From: Lysobacteraceae bacterium CU05-9
GTDB taxonomy: Bacteria > Pseudomonadota > Gammaproteobacteria > Xanthomonadales > Xanthomonadaceae
Length of the DNA: 64,000 nucleotides
Reading direction: 5' to 3'
Assembly: GCA_007556525.1 (NCBI GenBank)
Contig: SWJS01000005.1
Location: 1 to 64,000 of the forward strand
This document shows positions 10,127 to 17,877 of the stretch, in pieces. A program made the translations under genes and the position numbers. Below the pieces are notes generated by a model. That model was not told the origin of the DNA and searched no databases. It saw only the letters and a list, made by a program, of their open reading frames with translations. Every line of letters starts with the position of its first letter. The first letter of the stretch is position 1.

Positions 10127-10588
10127 TCAATCATTTGAAACTTGCAGCACAGCGGGAATCGAACGGCGGAGGGGCTCGTGACCCATCGACTCATTCACCA
10201 TCTGTGACAATTGAATTTGTGCCAAGGCGTCGGACAAAACACGGTTCACCCACTGCCAGTTCGTCGAAGCACCACAATGCGGCTGCAGATCACACGGCGT
10301 TTCATGGCCGCTGCATGCCGTCATCGCGACAGGTCCTTCGATGGCTTCCACAATCTGGAGGAGGTCAATCTGGTCCGCTGGGCGTGCTAAGCGATACCCA
10401 CCATTGGCGCCGCGATAACTGTCGATCAATCCCGCCTGCGCCAAAGGCTTTAAAATCTTACTTACAGTCGGCACTTCGAGACCCGTGCTCAAAGCAAGGT
10501 CCGAGGCGCTGAGGACGGTGTCTGCCGACCTTGCCAGCACCGTCATGACAACTGTGGCATAGTCAGTGAGTTTGGTGACGCGGAGCAT
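10127..10588 (-). CDS. sufR: Rrf2-family regulator of the SUF operon
   Basis: 153 residues from the ATG at 10588. The open frame continues upstream through the promoter region, but the family N-terminus is MLRVTKLTDYATVVM. The winged helix-turn-helix occupies about residues 1-75 (ASDLALSTGLEVPTVSKILKPL, then GANGGYRLAR). Three cysteines, C92, C99 and C105, are spaced like those of IscR and would hold an Fe-S cluster that reports cluster status. It is the first gene of the suf operon, 6 bases before sufB, so it should regulate its own promoter. This corresponds to the SUF-system Rrf2 regulators of Xanthomonadales and not to the cyanobacterial ArsR-type SufR. Confidence 0.92.
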   Translation of the reverse strand: MLRVTKLTDYATVVMTVLARSADTVLSASDLALSTGLEVPTVSKILKPLAQAGLIDSYRGANGGYRLARPADQIDLLQIVEAIEGPVAMTACSGHETPCDLQPHCGASTNWQWVNRVLSDALAQIQLSQMVNESMGHEPLRRSIPAVLQVSND

Positions 10589-10608
10589 CGTTTCGCTATC
10601 CGTAAATC

Positions 10609-10644
10609 GTACCGTAATTGTACTATATCCCGCCCCTGAGACAA
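10609..10644 (-). promoter_or_regulatory. Predicted suf operon promoter with a GTAC dyad over the -10
   Basis: On the minus strand TTGTCT (10639-10644) and TACAAT (10617-10622) are separated by 16 bases, a good sigma-70 layout. An imperfect dyad GTAC-N7-GTAC (10609-10623) covers the -10 box and is a plausible operator for the Rrf2 protein encoded by the first gene. The same 66-base interval must also hold the start signals for the divergent SET gene. Confidence 0.5.
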
Positions 10645-10654
10645 CGAACCGCGC

Positions 10655-11173
10655 ATGACTGCACCCATCGAAGCCCGTAAATCCCCAATCCACGGAAATG
10701 GTGTTTTTGCACTCAAATCCATCAAAAAAGGCGCCCAAATCATCGAATACACCGGCCCCCGGATGACTCACGATGAAGTCAATGAAGGCGATGGCGGCGA
10801 TGTGGAGTCAGGACACACGTTTTTGTTTACTCTGAATGACGAGTACGTGATTGACGCCGATGCAGAAGATACCCCGGCGAAGTGGATCAACCATTCCTGC
10901 GATCCGAACTGCGAAGCGGTGATGGAAGAAGATGAAGGTGATGATCGGACGAAGGACCGGATTTTTGTTTATGCCATCCGCAACATCAAGGCGGGCGAGG
11001 AACTCTCGTACAACTACGGCATCACGCTCGAAGAGAAACATACGAAGAAGTTGAAGAAGATCTGGCAATGCCTCTGCGGCTCAAAGAACTGCACCGGCAC
11101 GCTTCTGCAACCAAAGGACAAGTCGAAAAAGAAGAAGAAAGAAGGTAAAAAGAAGAAGAAAGGTAAGAGCTAA
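10655..11173 (+). CDS. SET-domain protein (putative lysine methyltransferase) with lysine-rich tail
   Basis: 172 residues. SET motifs are all in place: KSPIHGNGVFAL near the start, INHSCDPNC (NHS at 79-81), GEELSYNYG (114-122) and a post-SET zinc-binding C139-x-C141-x4-C146. These bind S-adenosylmethionine and the target lysine in eukaryotic-type protein methyltransferases. An acidic insert (about 89-100) and a C-terminal tail (from about 154) made mostly of lysine flank the domain. The tail could bind nucleic acid or be the automethylation target. It is divergent from the suf operon and followed by a large hairpin. No substrate can be named. Confidence 0.87.
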   Translation: MTAPIEARKSPIHGNGVFALKSIKKGAQIIEYTGPRMTHDEVNEGDGGDVESGHTFLFTLNDEYVIDADAEDTPAKWINHSCDPNCEAVMEEDEGDDRTKDRIFVYAIRNIKAGEELSYNYGITLEEKHTKKLKKIWQCLCGSKNCTGTLLQPKDKSKKKKKEGKKKKKGKS

Positions 11174-11215
11174 TGGGTAAGAGCTGAAACAGCTTGTAGC
11201 TTTTACCCCTTACCT
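11161..11215 (+). terminator. Nested hairpin with stop codons every seven bases after the SET gene
   Basis: AGGTAAG (11161-11167) pairs with CTTACCT (11209-11215), GGGTAAGAGCT (11175-11185) pairs with AGCTTTTACCC (11198-11208), and AGCT-GAAAC-AGCT forms the tip. There is no long T run, so termination is uncertain. The 5' arm is built with a seven-base period and places TAA, TAA, TAA and TGA at 11164, 11171, 11178 and 11185. The TAA at 11171 is the SET stop codon. Confidence 0.5.
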
Positions 11216-11241
11216 AAATCACACGAGCGGAGAGAGTTGAG

Positions 11242-12015
11242 ATGAACGATTTAAGTGGAAAGACCGCCCTGATCACCGGAGCCGCCGGAGGTATCGGACT
11301 TGAGATCGCCAAACACATGGCAGTCGCAGGCGCCAACGTTGCGATCGCCGACTTGAATCTCGATGGCGCGCAGAAGGCCGCGCAGGAAATCGGCGACAAG
11401 GCGATGGCCGTTGCGATGGACGTCACGAACGAAGTGCAAGTCAATCAAGGTGTCGCGGATGTCGTTGCGAAGTTTGGCACGGTGGATGTTTTGGTATCGA
11501 ATGCGGGAATTCAAATCATCAGCCCCATTGAAAGTTACGCGTACTCCGATTGGAAGAAAATGCTGGCGATCCATCTCGACGGCGCATTCCTGACGACGAA
11601 GGCGTGCTTGCCGCACATGTATGCGAATGGTGGTGGCTCGGTGATCTACATGGGCTCCGCGCACTCGCATGAAGCGTCGCCGTTGAAGAGCGCTTACGTC
11701 ACCGCGAAACACGGCTTGCTGGGGCTCTCGCGCACGCTTGCGAAAGAGGGCGGCAAGAAGAATGTCCGTTCGTATGTCGTCTGCCCCGGCTTTGTGAAAA
11801 CGCCACTCGTTGAAAAGCAAATCCCGGAACAAGCGAAGGAACTCGGCATATCCGAAGAGGAAGTGGTGAGCCGCGTGATGCTCGGCAATACCGTGGATGG
11901 CATTTTTACGACGGTGGATGATGTCGCGCGGATGTGCACTTATCTCGCCGCGTTCCCGACGGCTGCATTGACCGGACAAAGCTTCCTGCTCAGTCATGGT
12001 TGGAGCATGAAGTAA
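11242..12015 (+). CDS. bdhA: 3-hydroxybutyrate dehydrogenase (SDR family)
   Basis: 257 residues, a classical short-chain dehydrogenase that would interconvert D-3-hydroxybutyrate and acetoacetate with NAD. The Rossmann motif is TGAAGGIG (12-19), the NAG motif is at 87-89, and the catalytic residues are Ser139, Tyr152 and Lys156 in [13 protein letters not shown]. The stretch [21 protein letters not shown] is typical of hydroxybutyrate dehydrogenases. A GGAGAGAG ribosome-binding site precedes the ATG. The patatin gene follows 3 bases later, an association that fits use of stored polyhydroxybutyrate or lipid. Confidence 0.87.
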   Translation: MNDLSGKTALITGAAGGIGLEIAKHMAVAGANVAIADLNLDGAQKAAQEIGDKAMAVAMDVTNEVQVNQGVADVVAKFGTVDVLVSNAGIQIISPIESYAYSDWKKMLAIHLDGAFLTTKACLPHMYANGGGSVIYMGSAHSHEASPLKSAYVTAKHGLLGLSRTLAKEGGKKNVRSYVVCPGFVKTPLVEKQIPEQAKELGISEEEVVSRVMLGNTVDGIFTTVDDVARMCTYLAAFPTAALTGQSFLLSHGWSMK

Positions 12016-12018
12016 GTT

Positions 12019-13200
12019 TTGGCGGCGTCCCGCATCAAGCTTGAAAAGGACACGCAGGTTGCCTTGGTTTTGCAAGGCGGCGGAGCATTGGGTGCCTATC
12101 AAGCCGGTGTTTATGAGGGTGTGTGTGAGACACGCATCGAGCCGACGTGGATTGCCGGGATCTCGATTGGTGCATTGAATGCCGCGATCATCGCGGGCAA
12201 TCCTGCGAAGGACAGAGTTGCAAAGCTGGCCGAGTTCTGGGGATTGATTTCGAAACCTAACTGGCTGCCTCCAACGACGCTCGGTGCAGAGGATCAACTT
12301 GGCGGCATGAACCCGCATGTTCGGTCATGGTGGGATACGTGGGAGGCTTGGCGCGCGTTGACGGAAGGGCAGCGCGGGTTTTTTGCGCCACGTCATTGGC
12401 TTGAAGTGAGCGGCGTGCTGTCATCCGGTACGCAACCGAAAGATCTGGGCTGGTACGACACGACACCGATGTTGCGGACGTTGAATGAGATGGTTGATTT
12501 TGACCGCATCAATAAAGGTAAAATGCGTGTTTCCGTAGGTGCCGTCAACGTGCGTACCGGAGAGCTCGAGTATTTCGACAACCGCAATACAGCGTTGCGC
12601 GCTGAGCATTTCCTGGCCAGTGGTTCGCTTCCGCCTTCGTTCCCTGCAGTGGAGATTGACGGCGAGTTCTATTGGGATGGTGGCGTGGTCAGCAATACAC
12701 CGCTGAGTTACGTGATGCAAAACCGCGAAAGGCGCAACATGCTGGTCATGCAAATTGACCTTTGGAATTCGCAAGGTGAATTGCCGGAGACGTTGTTCGA
12801 TGTTACCGAGCGTGTCAAGGAAATTCAGTATTCAAGCCGCACCCGTAACGTGACGCAAATCCAGCGCATGCACCAGCACTACAACCGCGTCATTCGCGAA
12901 CTGCTCGAAGAAATTCCCGACTCCGCGACCTCCGGTAATCCGTGGGTACGGCACGCACATGAAATGGCCACAGATGCCAAAACAGCCCTCATTCACATGA
13001 CCTACCGGGAAACGGCAGAGGTCGGACACTTCAAGGACTATCAGTTCGGACGCATTGCGATCAATGAGCATATTGCGGCGGGCCGCGCGGATATCGCTGA
13101 GGTGATCTCCAATCCGGAGTGGTTTGAAATGCCGACTGGGCAAGATTCCTTCGTGATGCGGAGCTTGCACGGCGACTTGAAGTCCGAAGGCGCCCCATAG
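12019..13200 (+). CDS. Patatin-like phospholipase (DUF3734-type)
   Basis: 393 residues from a TTG start three bases after bdhA. The patatin core shows the oxyanion loop GGGALGAYQAG (20-30), the nucleophile Ser49 in GISIG, and the catalytic aspartate at about 220 in DGGVVSNTP, a Ser-Asp dyad that hydrolyses lipid esters. The C-terminal third (KEIQYSSRTRNVTQIQRMHQ, VGHFKDYQFG) fits the extension seen in patatins next to hydroxybutyrate dehydrogenase genes. No signal peptide is seen. A role in polyhydroxybutyrate or phospholipid turnover is inferred from the neighbour. Confidence 0.87.
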   Translation: MAASRIKLEKDTQVALVLQGGGALGAYQAGVYEGVCETRIEPTWIAGISIGALNAAIIAGNPAKDRVAKLAEFWGLISKPNWLPPTTLGAEDQLGGMNPHVRSWWDTWEAWRALTEGQRGFFAPRHWLEVSGVLSSGTQPKDLGWYDTTPMLRTLNEMVDFDRINKGKMRVSVGAVNVRTGELEYFDNRNTALRAEHFLASGSLPPSFPAVEIDGEFYWDGGVVSNTPLSYVMQNRERRNMLVMQIDLWNSQGELPETLFDVTERVKEIQYSSRTRNVTQIQRMHQHYNRVIRELLEEIPDSATSGNPWVRHAHEMATDAKTALIHMTYRETAEVGHFKDYQFGRIAINEHIAAGRADIAEVISNPEWFEMPTGQDSFVMRSLHGDLKSEGAP

Positions 13201-13268
13201 CCGATCGTCATGCATGACTTCCAGCATTTTTGCAGCTGGATTATTTCACGCACACTGAGCGCATTCAA

Positions 13269-15515
13269 ATGTCATGGATGCGTATGCGCCGCTCACTTCT
13301 GATCACTGCAATTCTCGCCGTTCTCGCATCGCCGGCGATGGCGGTCGACATCGATGGTAAGGTTTCTCCCGGTGAGTACGACGGCGCGACGCATGTGACC
13401 GATTTCGTCGGTGTGCAGCCGGAAACGTTGCAACCTGCGAAGTACCGTACCGAGGCGTGGTACAAGTCGACCCCGAAGGGGCTTGCCGTGGCTTTTCGGA
13501 ATTATCAGCCTGCGGGCGTTGAACGCACCCGCCAATTCGCGCGGCGTGATGAAGGTGGTCAAGTCGACCGCAATAATGTGTTCGTGGATTTTGATGGTGA
13601 TGGCGTGCAAGCGTACGAGTTCACCATTTCGATCACCGGTGGCATCAGCGATGGTGTGATCACCAACGAGAACCAATTCAACGACGACTGGGATGCCGAC
13701 GTTCAATACGCTGCGAGCGAAAGTCCGGAGTACTGGGAAACTGAAATCCTCATCCCATGGCACGTCGCTGTGATGAAGAAAGCGCAGGAAGGTGGGCGGA
13801 CCATTGGACTGTATCTCGATCGCGTCATTGGCAAGACGGGTGAGCGTTTTGCGGCGCCTGGCGTCACTTTCCAACGGTCACCATTCGTGTCCCGTTTCAA
13901 TAAGGTGAAAGTCGAGGCGCATCAACAGTCCCTGTTCGCAGTGACACCATACGCGACTGCGATTTACGACAACATCAACAAACGCGATACCTACAAAGCC
14001 GGTGCGGATCTCTACTGGAAACCCAGCGGGCAGTTCCAGCTGAGTGCCACGGTGAATCCGGATTTCGGGCAAGTCGAGAGCGATGGCATCGTCATCAACT
14101 TCTCCGCCAACGAAACGTTCTATGGTGATAAGAGACCGTTTTTTACGGAGAATCAAGGCATTTTCGATTTCGGTTTGCTTAATGACAATTCGCAGTTGTT
14201 CTATACGCGCCGTGTCGGCAGTCGTGCGGACGATGGCAAAGGTCCTGCGGAAATTGATGCGGCGGCCAAAATCAATGGATCCATCGGCAAGTTGAGCTAC
14301 GGTGTTTTTGCAGCGCAGGAACGTGGTGATGGTGGTCGGAGTTTCCAGGCGGCGCGTGCGTTATATGCCATGCCAACGCAGACTTGGGGTGCGATGGTGA
14401 CGCACGTTGACCGTCCGTTCCGTGATCGCGAAGCTTACGTGATCGGCGTCGATCACAAATGGAAGCCAACGCCAACGTTGACGATCAACAGCAACGTGGT
14501 GATGTCGGACGTTGATCAGCGCGGATCAAATCACGAAGGATACGCAGCAACGTCTTATGCGACTTGGAATCCGGATAAGGCGTGGAGCTACCAGCTGCTG
14601 GGAATGTATTTTGACCGTAAATTTGATCCCAATGATATGGGTTATCTCAACCGCAACAACTTGAAATGGTTGCATGCGCAGGTCAGGAGGACCTGGAACG
14701 ATTTACCCAAGACTTCACCGATTACCAGCTACAGCTTGACGGGCCGTGTTTACGACGGCAGTAACATGGACGGATTGCGTTTAAACGGCGGATTCCGCTT
14801 CAATGCGAACGGGTCGCTGAGGGATGGCGGGAATTTTTTTGCGCAATACGAACATCAGTTGGCGCGATACGATGACCGGCTCACACGCGGCGCGAATTCT
14901 TTGAGAATGGACTCGCGCGATATCTTCAGCATTGAAGTGAACGGCGGGCGCCATGGCAAGTGGCAGCCGAACGCGGGTGTCTTCATCGGCGGCGATGCGT
15001 TGCAAGGCAACAATGACGTATACAGTTCTGCCTGGATTGGGGCGAAATATTACTTCAATGACCGTGTGAACTGGAGCTTTTCATTGCAAGGCGAGGACAG
15101 TCCTGATTCCCTGATTTGGGATGCGGGTAATACCGTGGGTCGCTTCCATATGCGGACAGCGACGGTGGGCAGTACGTTTAACTGGGATATCAATTCGAGA
15201 TCCGATTTGCGGGTCAAGCTGGAATCCGTTGGTTTGTCCGCGAAGGGTTGGCAGTCCATCAGTGTGTTGCCGAACGGTGGGTACGCCGTCTTGCCAGGCG
15301 AGCCGCAGTCATTCCGTTTGAATCAGATGGGTTTCCAGTTGCGTTATCGCTACGAGCTGGCGCCGCTGTCGAACTTGTATGTCGTCTACGGTCGCGGCGG
15401 ATTCAGCGAGTTTGACGATGCGGATCGAAGCGATTGGAGCATGGTGCGTGAGAGCGCGAAGTTGCACAATGACGAACAGCTCATCATCAAGCTGTCATAC
15501 CGTTTCACCAACTGA
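13269..15515 (+). CDS. Secreted DUF5916-type outer-membrane protein with CBM9-like N-terminus
   Basis: 748 residues from the ATG at 13269, which gives a clean signal peptide (RRSLLITAILAVLASPAMA). The first 200 residues look like a family-9 carbohydrate-binding-like domain (DGKVSPGEYDGATHVTDF, VFVDFDGDGVQAYEFTIS). The rest is rich in alternating aromatic/polar strands (YATAIYDNIN, VNPDFGQVESDGIVINFSANETF, FFTENQGIF) and ends in LIIKLSYRFTN, a C-terminal signature of outer-membrane beta barrels. Substrate and role are unknown. The 3' end overlaps the convergent PIN gene by 21 bases. Confidence 0.82.
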   Translation: MSWMRMRRSLLITAILAVLASPAMAVDIDGKVSPGEYDGATHVTDFVGVQPETLQPAKYRTEAWYKSTPKGLAVAFRNYQPAGVERTRQFARRDEGGQVDRNNVFVDFDGDGVQAYEFTISITGGISDGVITNENQFNDDWDADVQYAASESPEYWETEILIPWHVAVMKKAQEGGRTIGLYLDRVIGKTGERFAAPGVTFQRSPFVSRFNKVKVEAHQQSLFAVTPYATAIYDNINKRDTYKAGADLYWKPSGQFQLSATVNPDFGQVESDGIVINFSANETFYGDKRPFFTENQGIFDFGLLNDNSQLFYTRRVGSRADDGKGPAEIDAAAKINGSIGKLSYGVFAAQERGDGGRSFQAARALYAMPTQTWGAMVTHVDRPFRDREAYVIGVDHKWKPTPTLTINSNVVMSDVDQRGSNHEGYAATSYATWNPDKAWSYQLLGMYFDRKFDPNDMGYLNRNNLKWLHAQVRRTWNDLPKTSPITSYSLTGRVYDGSNMDGLRLNGGFRFNANGSLRDGGNFFAQYEHQLARYDDRLTRGANSLRMDSRDIFSIEVNGGRHGKWQPNAGVFIGGDALQGNNDVYSSAWIGAKYYFNDRVNWSFSLQGEDSPDSLIWDAGNTVGRFHMRTATVGSTFNWDINSRSDLRVKLESVGLSAKGWQSISVLPNGGYAVLPGEPQSFRLNQMGFQLRYRYELAPLSNLYVVYGRGGFSEFDDADRSDWSMVRESAKLHNDEQLIIKLSYRFTN

Positions 15516-15926
15516 GGCGCACCACTCCAGCGGGTGCATGATTAAAGTCGGCAGCTCGAGCTTCGCGAAACGCTTGCGGAGTTTGAGGACTTTTTTGTCC
15601 CGGGACAAAAGCCACGTTGCTCCCACACCCACCGCCAAGTCGATGAACACCTGGTCGTCACGGTCCGCACACTTCGGCACGGGTTGCGTCTTCACCGGCA
15701 TCTCCATGACGCGCACGTATTCGGCGAATTCCAGGGCCGCACGTTCTCGTACTTCGGGAGAGGCCGGAACCTTGTCCAGTTTCAGGACGTGCTGCAATTC
15801 CGTCACACACGCGTCGACTGTAATGACGTCAATCGCCCGCGATCGAACTGCGCTACGAAGGGGTTCGAGCAGCGGATCCTTCGAAAACACGAAAACATCC
15901 AGAACCGTATTGGTATCAAGGATCAT
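15495..15926 (-). CDS. PIN-domain protein (toxin-like, no antitoxin nearby)
   Basis: 143 residues if translation begins at the ATG at 15926 (MILDTNTVLDVF). The frame also holds an ATG at 15995, but that lies inside a predicted -10 box. The PIN nuclease fold has acidic residues in the first motif (DTN), in CVTELQHVL and in CADRDDQVFIDLA, and ends with LLSRDKKVLK. It resembles the COG1569 group of putative toxin-antitoxin PIN proteins. No antitoxin-like small gene lies upstream, so it may be an orphan RNase or unrelated to toxin systems. It converges on and overlaps the 3' end of the DUF5916 gene. Confidence 0.8.
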   Translation of the reverse strand: MILDTNTVLDVFVFSKDPLLEPLRSAVRSRAIDVITVDACVTELQHVLKLDKVPASPEVRERAALEFAEYVRVMEMPVKTQPVPKCADRDDQVFIDLAVGVGATWLLSRDKKVLKLRKRFAKLELPTLIMHPLEWCASVGETV

Positions 15927-15993
15927 CGTCGGTTTCGTGGTGTCCGTAGGTGAGGGGCGATTCACGGTGCTGAAGCGTTTTTGAAGAGAATTC

Positions 15994-16031
15994 ATTATAG
16001 GTGTCGGCTTCAGATTGGGTTAACCTGAATC
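15994..16031. promoter_or_regulatory. Predicted -10 for the PIN gene and a GGTTAACC dyad
   Basis: On the minus strand TATAAT occupies 15994-15999. TTAACC lies 18 bases upstream of it. The latter is part of an imperfect palindrome, GATT-GGGTTAACCTG-AATC (16013-16031), with a perfect GGTTAACC core. It sits between the divergent PIN and glycine-zipper genes and could be an operator acting on both. Confidence 0.35.
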
Positions 16032-16079
16032 AGATGATGATTGGGACATAACGACCGCATCGGTCGAGGGAGCCGAAAC

Positions 16080-16892
16080 ATGAAATTTACCCGCAGCACG
16101 CAACTTGCAGTAGCACTGGTTGGCGCGATCGCATTCGCCGGTGCCGCCGTGGCCCAGACCAAGCCGCCGGTTTCGACATATTATCCGCCCGTAACTTCGC
16201 AGCAAAGTCAGCAAGGTACCTACTACCCGCCCGCGCAGCAGCAGGGTACTTACTATCCTCAGCAGTCGCAGCAGGGCACCTATTACCCTTCCGCGAATCA
16301 GCAGGGCATTTACTACCCTCCGCAAAATCAGCAGGGTCAATACTATCCACCGCAGCAGCAAGGCGTTTATACGCCGACGTCAACCATTCAAGGTACCGTG
16401 ACACGCGTGGATCCGGTTTATGACGCAAACATCGCGATGCAAAACCAACAGCGTCGTTGCTATGACCAACGCACCGGTCAATACACGATTGAGCCGATGT
16501 ATCCGGACGGTCAATACCGCAATGGCTCGTACCAAACCGAACCACCACAACGCGGTAGCACGGCCGGCAACGTCGTTTCCAGCTTGCTCGGCGGCATCGT
16601 CGGTGGTGTGATCGGCAGCAAGGTTGGCGGCGGCATGGGCTCGGTCATTGCGAGCTCGGTTGGCTCCACCATGGGTTCGATGGCCGGCCAGGCAATCTAC
16701 CGCAATGCGAACATGCCACAAGGACGCACAAGCGTCTGTGAGCCAATCCCGGTGCAGAACGACAACCGCCAATACAACGCCTATGATGTGAGCTATCGCA
16801 TCGGTACGCAGATCAACGTGTTGCGCACCACGCAACATTACCGCGTCGGTGATCCGATCACGGTGAACGTCTCGGCTTCGCCGGGCTACTGA
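16080..16892 (+). CDS. Exported glycine-zipper protein with YYP/QQG repeats
   Basis: 270 residues from the ATG at 16080. A signal peptide (ending AGAAVA, about residue 25) is followed by a low-complexity stretch to about residue 97 in which YYPP, YYPQ or YYPS alternates with QQG about every 9-10 residues. Next comes a moderately conserved part (GTVTRVDPVYDAN) and a glycine-zipper (about 163-207, GGIVGGVIGSKVGGGMGSVI), able to form a membrane hairpin. The C-terminus (SYRIGTQINVLRTTQHYRVGDPITV) resembles surface-antigen-like outer membrane proteins. It is probably periplasmic or in the outer membrane. Function is unknown. Confidence 0.8.
   Translation: MKFTRSTQLAVALVGAIAFAGAAVAQTKPPVSTYYPPVTSQQSQQGTYYPPAQQQGTYYPQQSQQGTYYPSANQQGIYYPPQNQQGQYYPPQQQGVYTPTSTIQGTVTRVDPVYDANIAMQNQQRRCYDQRTGQYTIEPMYPDGQYRNGSYQTEPPQRGSTAGNVVSSLLGGIVGGVIGSKVGGGMGSVIASSVGSTMGSMAGQAIYRNANMPQGRTSVCEPIPVQNDNRQYNAYDVSYRIGTQINVLRTTQHYRVGDPITVNVSASPGY
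16177..16375 (+). repeat. In-frame tandem repeat encoding YYP-QQG units
   Basis: Degenerate direct repeats of roughly 27-30 bases, each with a CAGCAGGG-like segment followed by TACTAYCC, encode seven YYP units between the signal peptide and the glycine zipper. Units keep the reading frame. Copy number could vary by slippage without breaking the gene. Confidence 0.7.
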
Positions 16893-16899
16893 TTCCGTT

Positions 16900-17808
16900 T
16901 CAGGAAGCGGTCATCCATTGGAGCTCTCCATGGATGACCGTATTCGTTTGGCCGCCTGACCAAATTTCGCCGTCATGGTCACGACGCATAAACAGTCGCG
17001 CGTCATAACCAACTTCGCGTCCCTGGCTCACGACGTAATCCGTCGAACCCACGGCGTCTGACGCATTCGCAAAAAGAAACTCCGCCAACGTCGCATTCGC
17101 CGCTCCGCTCGCCGCATCCTCGAAGTGCTGTTCTGCACCCACGAGTGCTCGCACCACGACTTGATAATCGCTATTGGCATCGTCCGCAAAAGCATACGCG
17201 CACACGCCCATCGAGTCGGTGGCTTTGGCGAGTGCTTTAATGCCGTCCCACGCAGGTGACCATTCGCGAAGGTCTTTCTCGCTCGCAGCTTGAATCACCC
17301 ACCAACGTCTGCCGCCGTCCATGAGTGCAGGGCGCAGGCCACCTAACCTGAGACCTACTCTCGATTGTTCTAACTCTACCTCTACCTGAGGTAAAGGAAG
17401 TTCGCGCGCCCGCGGAGCTCGGATCGCGACGATTCGCGAGCCGTCAGGGGCAGCGCTGACATGCAACGGCAAAGTTCCCGCCAAACCCTGCTGATAAACG
17501 AGACTGTGGGAGTCGGGGGTGATTTTGGCAGCGTCCAATAACGCGGTCGCCGTACCAACGCTTGGGTGGCCCGCAAATGGGACTTCCTTCGTCGGCGCGA
17601 ACATGCGGATCGCGTAGCTCGATTCCGGCGGCGTCGATGCGTCCGTGGGCGGGAAGGTGTAGGTCGTCTCGGCAAGGCGCGTCCAGCGTGCGATCGATTG
17701 CATCGAGTCCTCGCTCAAACCATCGGCGTCAAAAACCACCGCAAGCGTGTTGCCCTTGCCCGGAACCGCCGAAAAAACATCCATCTGCACGAATTGATAG
17801 CTCTTCAT
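16900..17808 (-). CDS. PhzF-family isomerase/epimerase
   Basis: 302 residues from the ATG at 17808; upstream codons in the same frame would run into the lysAC promoter. The N-terminus YQFVQMDVFSAVPGKGNTLAVVFDADGLS and the motifs RLAETTYTF, FAPTKEVPFAGHPSVGTA and QHFEDAASGAANATLAEFL are diagnostic of the PhzF fold, which has two similar halves with the active site between them. Members isomerise small carboxylic acids, and most, like this one, have no known substrate. The segment around LPLPQVEVELEQS is encoded by sequence matching one end of the dispersed repeat. The gene is divergent from lysAC with 69 bases between. Confidence 0.85.
   Translation of the reverse strand: MKSYQFVQMDVFSAVPGKGNTLAVVFDADGLSEDSMQSIARWTRLAETTYTFPPTDASTPPESSYAIRMFAPTKEVPFAGHPSVGTATALLDAAKITPDSHSLVYQQGLAGTLPLHVSAAPDGSRIVAIRAPRARELPLPQVEVELEQSRVGLRLGGLRPALMDGGRRWWVIQAASEKDLREWSPAWDGIKALAKATDSMGVCAYAFADDANSDYQVVVRALVGAEQHFEDAASGAANATLAEFLFANASDAVGSTDYVVSQGREVGYDARLFMRRDHDGEIWSGGQTNTVIHGELQWMTAS
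17369..17387 (+). repeat. End-like segment of the dispersed repeat inside the PhzF gene
   Basis: TCTAACTCTACCTCTACCT matches the terminal part of repeat copies 1 and 2 (TCTAACTCTACCTAT in copy 2). It is read on the minus strand as part of the codons for QVEVELE. Only this one end is recognisable, and the reading frame of the host gene is intact. Confidence 0.5.
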
Positions 17809-17877
17809 CAGTCTGTAAATCGCTGGGATTGAGTAGAATGGCAGTTTACTTCGTTTGCACAAAAAAGGCCGCAACAC

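Noticed and set aside
13201-13268. Terminator between the patatin and DUF5916 genes
   Set aside because: GTCATGCATGAC and CCAGC/GCTGG can pair, but the T run is inside the loop, so no clear terminator can be claimed.
15495-15995. Toxin-antitoxin module around the PIN protein
   Set aside because: No small antitoxin-like gene precedes or overlaps the PIN gene; only a PIN domain can be supported.
16177-16375. CRISPR-like array
   Set aside because: The repeats are in frame within a coding sequence, degenerate, and lack unique spacers; no cas genes are nearby.
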